This document shows, piece by piece, positions 16,978-25,138 of a stretch of DNA of 35,409 nucleotides. The position numbers and the translations under genes were made by a program. Below the pieces are notes generated by a model. That model saw nothing but the letters and a program-made list of their open reading frames with translations, searched no databases and had not been told where the DNA came from. This DNA is from Desulfobacteraceae bacterium. GTDB lineage: Bacteria; Desulfobacterota; Desulfobacteria; Desulfobacterales; JAABTS01. Each line of letters opens with the position of its first letter. Position 1 is the first letter of the stretch. The stretch is taken from NCBI GenBank assembly GCA_011389735.1, contig JAABTS010000009.1, forward strand, positions 1-35,409, given 5' to 3'.

Positions 16978-17541
16978 ATGATCGGCAGATTTCTAAGTGT
17001 ATTGCTCATTTTTATCATGACAACGATTCCCGTATCCGCGGAGAAAATCGGCGGCGTCAACCTACCGGAAACCTTGACCGCCGGAGGAGAAAACCTTGTG
17101 CTTAACGGCGCGGGGTTGCGAAAAAAACTATGGGTCAAGGTATACGCCGGAGCTTTGTATCTCAAGGAGAAATCCGATGATGCTCAAAAAATCATTGAAG
17201 CCGAAGAACCGATGACTATTCGGCTCCATTTCATCCGTGAAGGCGTTGACAGCAAGAAGCTTGTGGATGCATGGAACGAAGGGTTTGAAAGCTCCACCGG
17301 CGGAAACATGGAACCTTTGCAATCGGAAATCAATCGCTTCAACGCCTGTTTCAATCAGGAAACAAAAGAGAACGACGTATACGATTTGATGTATATTCCG
17401 GGCCAGGGAGTCAACGTGGTCATCGAAGGCGCGCTGAAAGACACGATCAAGGGCCTGGAGTTTAAAAAAGCGTTGTTTGGGATCTGGCTTGGGGAAAATA
17501 CGGGATTGAAGGATCTGAGAAAAGAAATGCTCGGTAAATGA
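16978..17541 (+). CDS. Secreted chalcone isomerase-like domain protein
   Basis: 187 aa from ATG 16978 (GGAAGGAG ribosome site eight bases upstream; a TTG six codons earlier is less likely). A signal peptide (about 1-21, PVSA/EK) predicts periplasmic location. The mature part fits the bacterial chalcone-isomerase-like fold: GVNLPETLTAGGENLVLNGA, GLRKKLWVKVYAGALYL, MTIRLHFIREGVDSKKLVDA, and the C-terminal FKKALFGIWLGENTGLKDLR. Bacterial members of this family are not flavonoid enzymes in most cases, and their role is unknown; fatty-acid or ligand binding has been suggested for the fold. Single-gene unit. Confidence 0.88.
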   Translation: MIGRFLSVLLIFIMTTIPVSAEKIGGVNLPETLTAGGENLVLNGAGLRKKLWVKVYAGALYLKEKSDDAQKIIEAEEPMTIRLHFIREGVDSKKLVDAWNEGFESSTGGNMEPLQSEINRFNACFNQETKENDVYDLMYIPGQGVNVVIEGALKDTIKGLEFKKALFGIWLGENTGLKDLRKEMLGK

Positions 17542-17592
17542 CACCGGCTATAGTTTGTAATGGATAGCCGCCGTTGCATAGCGGCTACAAGC

Positions 17593-17700
17593 CATAGCCC
17601 TCCGGAAATCAAAACTCACTGAGTCGCCGGCCCGCGATATAAGAACAGTATTATCCCGGGCCGGCCTTCCTTGTGAAATTTAATTTATGAAAACCCATAT
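17593..17700 (+). repeat. IR105 element copy E
   Basis: CATAGCCCTCCGGAAATCAA, ACTCACTGAGTCGCCGGCCC, GAACAGTATTATCCCGGGCC, CTTGTGAAATTTAATTTATG, AAAACCCATAT. The arms form a long hairpin with a GC-rich CCGGCCCGCG/CCCGGGCCGG core. Confidence 0.85.
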
Positions 17701-17754
17701 ACACATTACCCGCTATGCATTATACACTATACGCTAAAAGCCGGGAGAATCCGC

Positions 17755-18555
17755 ATGGAACAAGAGCGACTTAAATTTATTACGTTCTCGGACCGGGGCG
17801 TTCGCAGGGAAAATGAAGATTATCTGGTTGTCGGGACGGTCGCCGATGATCATATCAAAAAGATGAATCGCGGCCAGATGTTCATGGTGGCGGACGGGAT
17901 CGGAGGTCATCGCGCCGGGCTTCCGGCGGCCCGGAAAATATGTGAACGTTTGCATGAAACCTATTATAGTGCGGATTTCGAGTTTGATTTCAATGATCCG
18001 GCCGCTGTCGAAGATGTGTTGAAAAGACTGTTTCAGGATGTCAATGAGTTTTTGACTATGGCCGGCAAGGACGATCCGGAGGTGTACGGGTGGGGAAGCA
18101 CCGCATCGTTGTTGATCATCGGGGATGACGCATATTATTTCGCGCATACCGGAGACAGCCGTATTTTTCTTGTTCGAGAGGGAACGGCGAAGCTCTTGAC
18201 CGAAGATCAGAATGTCGCTTATCAAATGTATAAGTTGAATCAAATTGATTATCAGGAATATCTGGTGGGCGTGGGCCATAACAAGCTGCTTTCGTATATC
18301 GGCGTCGGCGACGGGATATCGATTCAAACCGGCCGGGGCCCGTTTTCGCCTGATGATGTTTTTCTATTATGCTCTGACGGGTTCAATCAATTCTGCCAGA
18401 TCCATCAGCTCGAACGTCTGGTTGAAAATCTGTCCTCCGAGCGGAAATCCGGGGCGTATGTTCTGGACGATCTGTATCGAGAGTTGACCGAAGAATTAAT
18501 AGAAACGGATAAAGCCAGGGACAACGTCTCGTTTATTCTTGTCGCCCGGGAATAA
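17755..18555 (+). CDS. PP2C-family Ser/Thr protein phosphatase
   Basis: 266 aa, a single soluble PP2C domain. Motifs: SDRGVRRENEDYL (R18, E21, D22), VADGIGGHRAG (metal D47, G48), GSTASLLI, AHTGDSRIFLV, LLCSDGF (D208) and DNVSFILVA (D256, N257), covering the metal-binding aspartates. It would dephosphorylate phospho-Ser/Thr using manganese or magnesium. A GGGAG ribosome site lies eight bases before the ATG. Two Ser/Thr kinase genes follow on the same strand, so this is the natural counter-enzyme of those kinases, although a 353-bp gap with a repeat separates them. Confidence 0.95.
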   Translation: MEQERLKFITFSDRGVRRENEDYLVVGTVADDHIKKMNRGQMFMVADGIGGHRAGLPAARKICERLHETYYSADFEFDFNDPAAVEDVLKRLFQDVNEFLTMAGKDDPEVYGWGSTASLLIIGDDAYYFAHTGDSRIFLVREGTAKLLTEDQNVAYQMYKLNQIDYQEYLVGVGHNKLLSYIGVGDGISIQTGRGPFSPDDVFLLCSDGFNQFCQIHQLERLVENLSSERKSGAYVLDDLYRELTEELIETDKARDNVSFILVARE

Positions 18556-18626
18556 AGATCGCTTGGGTATGGGCCGTTTCATTCCGTGCGGCGTTGAAAA
18601 CCATTTGCAACATCGGAGATCATCTC

Positions 18627-18657
18627 GGGCCGGCTATTTCCGGCCGGCGTATTTTTA
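18627..18657 (+). terminator. Possible intrinsic terminator after the PP2C gene
   Basis: GGGCCGGCTATTTCCGGCCG forms a GGCCGG/CCGGCC stem with a 6-nt loop, followed by GCGTATTTTTAA, a short U-rich tail. Plausible but not strong. Confidence 0.45.
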
Positions 18658-18707
18658 ATCCTGACTATATCTCTAAGTGCTTGCATTTTTTTCGTTGTGG
18701 TGTCAAA

Positions 18708-18793
18708 CTACAGCCTTTCGGAATTAACTTTCACAAGACGCCCGGCCTGTGGCGATGGAGCGTCGGTCAGGCGCCGGCGGCGTGAAAACCCAT
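18708..18793 (+). repeat. IR105 element copy F (degenerate, shortened)
   Basis: CTACAGCCTTTCGGAATTAA, CTTTCACAAGACGCCCGGCC and GCCGGCGGCGTGAAAACCCA retain both ends of the element; the right arm's TTGTGAAATTTAATTTC is largely missing. Confidence 0.6.
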
Positions 18794-18908
18794 AATTTGA
18801 AAAGCGATATGTCGTTTTTCCAAAAATAGGAGTTCTATTATTGCGGATGATACAATCGGCGGCGAAAAATACGTTTGAGCGGAGCGTAAGGGTTCCATTT
18901 GAGACAAT

Positions 18909-20261
18909 ATGGCGGAGAACCTGAAAATGAACGCCACGGAGCCTGGCGATTATACCGTCGGCAGTCACATATTCAGAGATTACACCTTGAAAGGCGTCCT
19001 TGGAGAAGGCAGTTTCGGGATCGTATATCTTGTGGAAAACCGGATCGGCGTTCCGTTTGCGCTCAAGGTGCTCAACAAAAACGTGAATATGGAAAAGCGC
19101 GGTCTGGAAACCGTGATGCGGGTTCATTCAAACCGTTTGATCAGCGTTCAGGATTACGGAAAAACCGTCAAAGGCGTGGACAGTATCCTGATGGAATACG
19201 TATCGGTGAATCTCGAAGATTTGCTGAACCAGGGACGGCTTGGTGAAATGAAAGCCCGCCATTACTTTGTCGAGATCATAAAGGGCCTGAAAACGCTTAA
19301 AGAACACGGTATTCTCCATCGGGACATCAAGCCGGGCAATTTGTTTGTCCTTGAAGATATCATTAAAATCGGCGATTTCGGAACGGTCCGGTTTCTTTCC
19401 GGGGAGACCAGTTCCATGAGCGAGGTCGCCGGGACCTTTCATTATATGGCGCCTGAGCGGTTCAAAAAAGAATACGGCTATTCCGTGGATCGATGGTCCG
19501 CCGCCGTAGTTTTCTATAGAATGCTCACAGGCCGGTATCCGTTTGACGGAAAGGATCGAACCGAAATATTCGGCGCCATAATGATGGAAGATCCGAACTT
19601 GAGCATCCTTCCTGAACGGTATAGACCCTTCTTTAAAAAATGCTTTGAAAAAGACTCCGGCAAACGCCATCAAAGCTTGCAGGATGTTCTCGACGATCTG
19701 AAGCGGATTCCGAGCGGCGGGCCTGAAAGCGCGGAAACCCAAAAAACCGTGGTTTCGGATGTCAAAAAAGACATCCATGAAGAAAGAACGCTGATCCATT
19801 TACGACGAACCCCTCATACAGTCCGGGATGAAGAATTCAAAACGTTTTTCAGGCTGAACAATAAACGGCGCCCTCAGGAATATATCGAAAACGTATATGT
19901 GGACAACGGCGACGGAACCGTTACGGATTTCGCCACGGGCCTTACATGGCAAAAAGGCGGATCGATAAACTACGTCACCTATGATAACGTGAAAGCATAT
20001 GTCGATGAAATCAACGCGGAACGATTCGCGGGCTATGACGACTGGCGGGTTCCCACGGTCGATGAATTGATGTCCCTGCTGGAGCCTGAGAAAAGCTCCA
20101 CTGATTTGTATATAGACCCTGTTTTCGATAAAATGCAGAGCTGGTGCTGGTCGTCCGATGTACGGTCGAACGGAACGGTATGGATCGTTTATTTCAGATA
20201 CGGCCATGTTTACTGGAACGTGATAAAATTCATCAGCTTTTTGAGGCTGGTGCGATCCTGA
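18909..20261 (+). CDS. Ser/Thr protein kinase with C-terminal Lcl (DUF1566) domain, paralog 1
   Basis: 450 aa. The Hanks-type kinase domain spans about 24-265: Gly-rich loop LGEGSFGIVY, catalytic K53 in FALKVL, HRDIKPGN with D139, DFG 156-158, activation segment with SMSEVAGTFHYMAPE, and DRWSAAVVFYRMLTG. All catalytic residues are present. A linker leads to an Lcl/DUF1566 domain (about 325-450) with VDNGDGTVTDFATGLTWQK, DDWRVPTVDELMSLL and QSWCWSSDV. No transmembrane segment, so the kinase is cytosolic, unlike most PknB-type kinases. Lcl domains usually occur in surface or secreted proteins, so the pairing is unusual. M7 (ATG 18927, GGAG upstream) is an alternative start. Paralog 2 follows after 164 bp. 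Confidence 0.93.
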   Translation: MAENLKMNATEPGDYTVGSHIFRDYTLKGVLGEGSFGIVYLVENRIGVPFALKVLNKNVNMEKRGLETVMRVHSNRLISVQDYGKTVKGVDSILMEYVSVNLEDLLNQGRLGEMKARHYFVEIIKGLKTLKEHGILHRDIKPGNLFVLEDIIKIGDFGTVRFLSGETSSMSEVAGTFHYMAPERFKKEYGYSVDRWSAAVVFYRMLTGRYPFDGKDRTEIFGAIMMEDPNLSILPERYRPFFKKCFEKDSGKRHQSLQDVLDDLKRIPSGGPESAETQKTVVSDVKKDIHEERTLIHLRRTPHTVRDEEFKTFFRLNNKRRPQEYIENVYVDNGDGTVTDFATGLTWQKGGSINYVTYDNVKAYVDEINAERFAGYDDWRVPTVDELMSLLEPEKSSTDLYIDPVFDKMQSWCWSSDVRSNGTVWIVYFRYGHVYWNVIKFISFLRLVRS

Positions 20262-20425
20262 TGCGGAAAATCGCCGTTCTTTCAAAGATTACATTTCAGC
20301 GCGCCCCCGGTTGCAGAGGTTTTAGCCGGAGGATCTTTTTTTCCGCGCCGGCCTTCTGAAGGATCAGACCCGCTGGAATCGAAAATCCTGAAACGCCGGC
20401 GAATAATTCCGTCGATCCTTGAGCG

Positions 20426-21751
20426 ATGAAAGAAAGTCCGAACGTCATCCGGTTGAATCGAAAAAAACGGCGTGAAACCCGGCTCGAAGAAACCGCCAAA
20501 GGCAAAGAGGTATTCAAGGAATACAAACTGAGGGAGCTTTTGGGTGAAGGCAGTTTCGGGAAAGTGTTTCTGGTCGAAAACCATGTCGGAGTTCCGTTTG
20601 CGCTGAAGGTGCTTCACAGAAAAGTGAATATGGAAAAGCGCGGTTTGGAAACGGTGATGAAAATCCGTTCCAACCGCCTCGTAAGCCTTCTCGATCACGG
20701 AAAAACCGTGGACGGCGTCGATTGCGTCCTGATGGAATATATTCCCGTCAATCTCGACGATGTCCTGAAACGAGGCGCATTGGACCGGGAAACATCCAGG
20801 AAATATTTCGAAGAAATCCTTAAAGCCCTCAAGGTTCTCGAAGACCATCGAATCATTCACCGGGACATTAAGCCCGCCAATCTTTTTGTGCTGGAAGATA
20901 TTATCAAAATCGGCGATTTCGGCACGGCCAAATATATCCCGAAAAACAGTTTTATTATGAGCGATGTGGCGGGCACATTCAATTTTATGGCTCCGGAACG
21001 GTTCAGAAAGGCGTATGGGTTTTCCGTCGACAGGTGGTCCGCCGCGGTGATTTTCTATCGTATGCTGTCGGGTGAATTCGTCTTCGACGGCGAGGACAGA
21101 ACCGATATCTTCGCATCCATCATGATGGATGAGCCGAACCTGGATATCGTTCCCGAAGAATACAGAGATTTTTTCACTCGCTGCTTTCAAAAAAAAGTGG
21201 AGCGCCGTCATTCCGGCGTTGGAGAAATGTTGTCGGAATTGAGCCGGATTCAGGTTTCCTCCGAAGCGCGGAAACAAACCAAAATTCGTCTCAGAAGCGA
21301 TCCCATGACCGTTCAGGCCCCCAGGTTCCGAGATATATTCAAAGTGGACGGCCGCCGGCGCCCCCTTCGATATATCAAGAACGATTTCAGGGACAATGGC
21401 AACGAAACGGTTACGGATCTTGCAACCGGCGCCGTGTGGCAAAAAGCCGGATCGCCGTCTTATATGACCTATCAACGTGCAAATGCTTATATCGATGAGC
21501 TGAACCTGGATCGGTTCGCCGGTTCCGAAAACTGGCGGCTGCCCACCGTCGACGAACTTTTATCGCTCCTTGAACCTCAAAAACGATTGAACGGTCTGTT
21601 TATCGATCCCATTTTTGACAACACTCAGACGTGGTGCTGGAGTTCGGATGTCCGCACTTCCGATTCGGCCTGGATTGTGTATTTCGACAAGGGAAACGTT
21701 TACTGGAACAACATGAAGTTCATCGGATTCGTCCGCGCTGTTCACACCTGA
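20426..21751 (+). CDS. Ser/Thr protein kinase with C-terminal Lcl (DUF1566) domain, paralog 2
   Basis: 441 aa, colinear with the preceding kinase along its whole length, including blocks such as VNMEKRGLETVM and NLFVLEDIIKIGDFGT, so the pair arose by tandem duplication. Kinase domain about 33-255: LGEGSFGKVF, K61, HRDIKPAN (D147), DFG 164-166, and MSDVAGTFNFMAPE. The Lcl domain (about 315-441) has NETVTDLATGAVWQK, ENWRLPTVDELLSLLEP and QTWCWSSDV. A basic N-terminus (NRKKRRETRLEE) replaces the acidic one of paralog 1. No membrane segment. Both paralogs look catalytically intact; divergence in the Lcl loops and linkers suggests different ligands or partners. The ribosome site is weak. Confidence 0.93.
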   Translation: MKESPNVIRLNRKKRRETRLEETAKGKEVFKEYKLRELLGEGSFGKVFLVENHVGVPFALKVLHRKVNMEKRGLETVMKIRSNRLVSLLDHGKTVDGVDCVLMEYIPVNLDDVLKRGALDRETSRKYFEEILKALKVLEDHRIIHRDIKPANLFVLEDIIKIGDFGTAKYIPKNSFIMSDVAGTFNFMAPERFRKAYGFSVDRWSAAVIFYRMLSGEFVFDGEDRTDIFASIMMDEPNLDIVPEEYRDFFTRCFQKKVERRHSGVGEMLSELSRIQVSSEARKQTKIRLRSDPMTVQAPRFRDIFKVDGRRRPLRYIKNDFRDNGNETVTDLATGAVWQKAGSPSYMTYQRANAYIDELNLDRFAGSENWRLPTVDELLSLLEPQKRLNGLFIDPIFDNTQTWCWSSDVRTSDSAWIVYFDKGNVYWNNMKFIGFVRAVHT

Positions 21752-22065
21752 TCCCCGAATATCCTTTTTCAGGGATTGTATATTTCACAAGGCCGCGGCC
21801 CTCCTGAACAATTGTTGTGTCGTTTTTTTGCGTTGACATCCATGTTTCTGTTTTTTATACACGGTAAAAGTGTTACCGACCGTATAGTCTTTTGGAAATT
21901 GAATTTTACCGTGTCGCCGCCCTGGAATATGCGAATCTTATGATCCGGGGCCCGCTGCTTTGTTAAATGAAATTTCTAAAAACCCTTGAATTTATATAGC
22001 TTTCCAGATATTCAGTTTCGCTGCTTTGGAGATTTTGTTGGCGGCTTCGAGGAGAACAGGCGCAA
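21752..22065. other. Intergenic region holding IR105 copy G and a solo left arm
   Basis: No gene seen. After copy G there is a second partial left arm at about 21996-22035 (TATATAGCTTTCCAGATATT, CAGTTTCGCTG), a decayed or solo half element. Confidence 0.55.
21880..21986 (+). repeat. IR105 element copy G
   Basis: CCGTATAGTCTTTTGGAAAT, TGAATTTTACCGTGTCGCCG, TATGCGAATCTTATGATCCG, CTGCTTTGTTAAATGAAATT, TCTAAAAACCC. Same orientation as C and E. Confidence 0.8.
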
Positions 22066-22524
22066 ATGGCCGAAGAACCATTGAATATGTTTGAACAAAC
22101 TTGCTCCCGAATCAAGGATGCGATTCCCTCGGAAACGCAATGGCGTTGGGAATTGCAATTTCGGACCGTGCTGGCCGTGCTTCGCGGAGATTTTATTGAA
22201 GATCTCGAAAACCTTCTCGCAAACGAGTTCCAGGACAAATGGGACTATCTTTCAATCGAAAACGCATCGGATGTGATGTATCGCTCCTTTACGGACAGCC
22301 TGGGGATTATCCCAGGCCAACACGTCTATTCCCGGGAAACAGGCGAATTGATTCTGTTCGCCGCATTATGGCCCTGGGGGGAAAAAGATTTGCATTCATT
22401 CAGAATCGGATTGATTTCCAAAAACGATCTGTTGTACGGTGATTGGGCTATTCGAAAAATGCTCCGGAACTGGTTCAATCCAAAAGAAAGGGAGGACGAA
22501 TCCGAACCCTGGCTACAGTTTTGA
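22066..22524 (+). CDS. Hypothetical protein, 152 aa
   Basis: I do not recognise a family. It is a soluble, acidic protein without signal peptide or membrane segment, rich in Trp (WRWELQF, KWDYLS, ALWPWGEKD, NWF, PWLQF). The middle part looks helical (LENLLANEFQDKWDYL). Codon use matches its neighbours. GAGGAG lies somewhat far (11 bases) from the ATG. It sits between the second Lcl kinase and the CheD-like gene, separated from each by an IR105 repeat, so it may be a substrate or partner of the signalling block, but that is only positional inference. Confidence 0.75.
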   Translation: MAEEPLNMFEQTCSRIKDAIPSETQWRWELQFRTVLAVLRGDFIEDLENLLANEFQDKWDYLSIENASDVMYRSFTDSLGIIPGQHVYSRETGELILFAALWPWGEKDLHSFRIGLISKNDLLYGDWAIRKMLRNWFNPKEREDESEPWLQF

Positions 22525-22552
22525 TAATCCGATACAACGTTCCTAAAGACGA

Positions 22553-22660
22553 AATCGTCTTCCGGAAATAAATTCCACTGAATTGCCGGCCCGGGATAAA
22601 CGGATCGTAAGCTCCCCCGGCCCGACGTTCCTTGTGAAATCGAATATTTTTTAACCGTAA
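22553..22660 (+). repeat. IR105 element copy H
   Basis: AATCGTCTTCCGGAAATAAA, TTCCACTGAATTGCCGGCCC, CGGGATAAACGGATCGTAAG, CTTGTGAAATCGAATATTTT, TTAACCGTAA. It ends shortly before the CheD-like start codon. Confidence 0.8.
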
Positions 22661-22675
22661 TTCAAGGATGAAGCG

Positions 22676-23116
22676 ATGGCGGAAAGCGTAACTGTAAAAC
22701 ATATGAAATGTGTGATGGCCAGGGAGGGGGTACTGGTCATAGATCGGATTTCATCGGGCGTGGGCTTGATTTTATTCAATCCTGCCCAACGAACTGCGGT
22801 CGGCGTGCATATACTGGCTCCGAAATCCCATCGCCTTGCGCCTCCGAATCCCGCCAGATTCGCGGACACCGCAGTACCCCACGCCCTCTATCAATTTGAA
22901 AAAAACGGCTTTGCGCCTCCGACATCGATCGCGCTTGCAGGCGGAGCCGAACCGCCCGATATCAATCCGGAATTCAATGTGGGTAAACGGATTGTCAAGG
23001 CTGTCAAAGCCGCCCTGGAAAAAGCGAAGTTGAAAGTCAAGCTTGAAGAAACCGGCGGCCATAAAATCCGCATGATGCTTTTAAATATCGACGCCGGCAA
23101 GATTAAAATCGGTTGA
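22676..23116 (+). CDS. CheD-like protein lacking the catalytic cysteine
   Basis: 146 aa, the CheD size range. It aligns with the CheD receptor glutamine deamidase core: VLVIDRISSGVGLILFNP followed by AVGVHILAP. In CheD the motif is LGSCV with a catalytic Cys and a His 17 residues later; here the Cys position is G28 (SSGVG) while H45 is kept at exactly +17, and the upstream Thr of the triad is also replaced (Ile22). The C-terminal half (FNVGKRIVKAVKAALEKAKL, LEETGGHKIRMMLLNIDAGK) matches the CheD fold, including GGHKIR, near the usual GG..gR..f segment. It is probably a non-catalytic binding protein of chemoreceptor or CheC type. AAGGATG precedes the ATG. Confidence 0.8.
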   Translation: MAESVTVKHMKCVMAREGVLVIDRISSGVGLILFNPAQRTAVGVHILAPKSHRLAPPNPARFADTAVPHALYQFEKNGFAPPTSIALAGGAEPPDINPEFNVGKRIVKAVKAALEKAKLKVKLEETGGHKIRMMLLNIDAGKIKIG

Positions 23117-23143
23117 CCCCGGCGAATTTGAATATGTGAATGT

Positions 23144-24169
23144 ATGAAGATTGAATGCTCGGGATGCCATAAAGTTTACATTATTCCGGAAGACCGTTTC
23201 CCAAAGGATAAAGACCGGTTTGCATTCCCATGCCCCGCCTGTAAGGAAATCATTCATGTTGAACGGACTGCTGAACCCAAAGATGTCGAATTTCCTGCCA
23301 ACGCCCCTCCTTCGCCCGAATCCGTAGAAAAGCTGAAAGCGAAAATCCTGGCCCGGCTGGGAGACTTGCCCGCCGTATCCCGAGTCGTTTTCAAGGCCCG
23401 GGATGTAATGGCGAATCCGGATCTGGGCATCAAGGAACTCGCCGGTGTGATCGAAAAAGATCCGGCTATGGTTTCAAAGGTGCTAAGAGTCGCCAATTCC
23501 GCTTATTACGGACTTAGCGGAACCGTATCCTCGATACAACACGCCACCGTGCTTTTGGGAGTGAAACGGGTAGGTGAGATTATTTCCATGTCCGGCGCCT
23601 CCCGGCTGATAGATAAACCGCTCGCCGGATATAAAATGGAATCCGGGGAACTCTGGGAACATTCCCTGTCCGTAGCCTTTGCGTCAAAGATGATTCTTCA
23701 AAAACAAAACTCCGAGCTTAGCTCGGACGCCTTTGTCGCCGGGCTTATACATGATATCGGGAAGATGATACTCGATCCCTATATCGCGGAAAACGTCGAT
23801 TTATTCGAATCCTTTATCGCGAACGGCATGACTCCGATAGAGGCGGAAACACAATTGCTCGGATTCAGCCATACCGAAATGGGGTATGAAGCGTGCGTCG
23901 CATGGGGAATCCCCGAGGCGTTGCGCACGGCGATAAGATTCCACCATAATCCGTCGGAATCGGGAGACCGGTTACTGGCTTACGCTGTCGCTTTCGGGGA
24001 TGTTCTGGCGGGCATGAGCGGCGTCGGAACCAGCGCCGAAGGGCTTGTCTATCCAATGGAAACGGAAACTATGGCCCGGTTGGGGGCGACCGACGAAGAC
24101 ATCCTTTCCGTGCTGGGAGACATGGTGGAATCCGTGCAAAAAGTGGAGGAGGACATTCTCGGCGAATAA
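23144..24169 (+). CDS. HDOD-domain signalling protein with N-terminal zinc ribbon
   Basis: 341 aa. The N-terminal MJ0042-type zinc finger has C5/C8 and C30/C33. After a short linker an HDOD domain spans about 65-270: LPAVSRVVFKARDVMANPDL, VLRVANSAYYGLSG, IQHATVLLGVKRVGEIIS, WEHSLSVAFASKMI and GLIHDIGKMILD (H203-D204). The family is related to HD phosphohydrolases but generally lacks a full metal site, and works in regulation linked to chemotaxis, motility and second messengers. It starts 28 bp after the CheD-like stop, so the two are probably co-transcribed. It ends three bases from the convergent SDR gene. The ribosome site is weak. Confidence 0.92.
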   Translation: MKIECSGCHKVYIIPEDRFPKDKDRFAFPCPACKEIIHVERTAEPKDVEFPANAPPSPESVEKLKAKILARLGDLPAVSRVVFKARDVMANPDLGIKELAGVIEKDPAMVSKVLRVANSAYYGLSGTVSSIQHATVLLGVKRVGEIISMSGASRLIDKPLAGYKMESGELWEHSLSVAFASKMILQKQNSELSSDAFVAGLIHDIGKMILDPYIAENVDLFESFIANGMTPIEAETQLLGFSHTEMGYEACVAWGIPEALRTAIRFHHNPSESGDRLLAYAVAFGDVLAGMSGVGTSAEGLVYPMETETMARLGATDEDILSVLGDMVESVQKVEEDILGE

Positions 24170-24172
24170 TCG

Positions 24173-25138
24173 CTATTTCAAAAGCGGTGCGCTTTTTTTA
24201 TTCTTAAGCTCCTTGTAATACCGGAAAATATCGCGCAGCCCGTATTCCGTTTGAAAATCGAATGTTCGGGTAAAATGCCCGCCGTCGATAATGACGGGAT
24301 ACTTTAAATAATTGATCAGGTAAACCGGAAACAATTTCCATTTTAGCATCCGGCTGATGCGCTTTGTCAATAAAGGCGGCGTCGACGGAACGGGCAGGCG
24401 GCGGCATCCGCATTCGTCCAAAGCGTCCTGATACGCGATCCAATCATTGGGCGCCACGTTGTAAATCCCCGGCCTGTCTTTATCCAAAGCCGTGACGATC
24501 GCTCTGGCCATATCGTTTATATGGATAAACTGCATCATCGGTGAAAACCCGATCAACACCGGAGTGAACCTGCGGGCCAAAAGCAGGCTCATGCTGTTTC
24601 GAATGCCGGGGCCGGCGATATTGCAAGGTCGAAGCAACGTCATTTTCATTTCCCGGTGTTTCCAGAGATAAATGATGCAGAGGTTTTCGAGTTCAACGGC
24701 GTCGACCAGTTCCTGAGTGAGTTCCGATGCTTTTTTAGGAGTACTTTCATCCATCAGCGACGGATTGTAGGGCCCGGCGCCGTAAACGAAATATGTGGAT
24801 AATACGATGATTTGGGAAACAGCATATTTCCGGCAGAGTTCGAGAAGTTTCTGAGTTCCCAGCACATTGGTGTTGTAACGGCTGAACCTGTTGGATACGT
24901 CGGGTCCGATCCTTCCTAAGTGGAGTACCCCGTCGAAATCGTGCTTTCTGAATATATCCTCGAAATTCCGCTTGTTGATATCCACATGGTAGCTTGGAAT
25001 TCCGTATTCGAATTCAACTTCCCTTCTGAAATCAACGGCCACAATCCGGTATTTTGTTTTCAAGCGGGACATGGTTTCCCGGGCCAGAGCGCCGCCCGCG
25101 CCGGTAATCAGGATTTGAGGTTTCATTCCGGTGCTCAT
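24173..25138 (-). CDS. Extended SDR / NAD-dependent epimerase-dehydratase family protein, atypical active site
   Basis: 321 aa with an N-terminal Rossmann fold: ILITGAGGALARETMSRL (GxxGxxx), D36 in VAVDF, the GVLHLG strand, and STYFVYGAGPYNPS. The expected catalytic YxxxK helix is not visible: the aligned stretch (about 138-152, SELTQELVDAVELEN) has neither Tyr nor Lys. LLRPCNIAGPG and MQFIHINDMARAIV are typical downstream family features. It may therefore bind NAD(P) without standard epimerase chemistry, or use other residues. Its ATG overlaps the stop of the upstream acyltransferase gene by four bases, so the two work together, probably in lipid or envelope glycolipid metabolism. Confidence 0.9.
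   Translation of the reverse strand: MSTGMKPQILITGAGGALARETMSRLKTKYRIVAVDFRREVEFEYGIPSYHVDINKRNFEDIFRKHDFDGVLHLGRIGPDVSNRFSRYNTNVLGTQKLLELCRKYAVSQIIVLSTYFVYGAGPYNPSLMDESTPKKASELTQELVDAVELENLCIIYLWKHREMKMTLLRPCNIAGPGIRNSMSLLLARRFTPVLIGFSPMMQFIHINDMARAIVTALDKDRPGIYNVAPNDWIAYQDALDECGCRRLPVPSTPPLLTKRISRMLKWKLFPVYLINYLKYPVIIDGGHFTRTFDFQTEYGLRDIFRYYKELKNKKSAPLLK
24180..24199 (+). terminator. Possible terminator for the HDOD gene inside the convergent gene end
   Basis: AAAAGCG-GTG-CGCTTTT followed by further T residues. The stem is short (7 bp) but well placed, 11 bases past the HDOD stop codon; it lies within the last codons of the opposing SDR gene. Confidence 0.4.

Larger units (their letters stand above)
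18556..18908. other. 353-bp intergenic region between phosphatase and kinase genes
   Basis: Contains a possible terminator hairpin (18627-18657) and degenerate IR105 copy F (18708-18793). No gene seen. Confidence 0.6.

Noticed and set aside
20282-21475. 397-codon minus-strand frame opposite the second kinase
   Set aside because: It is the shadow of a real kinase gene; no ribosome site or recognisable protein features.
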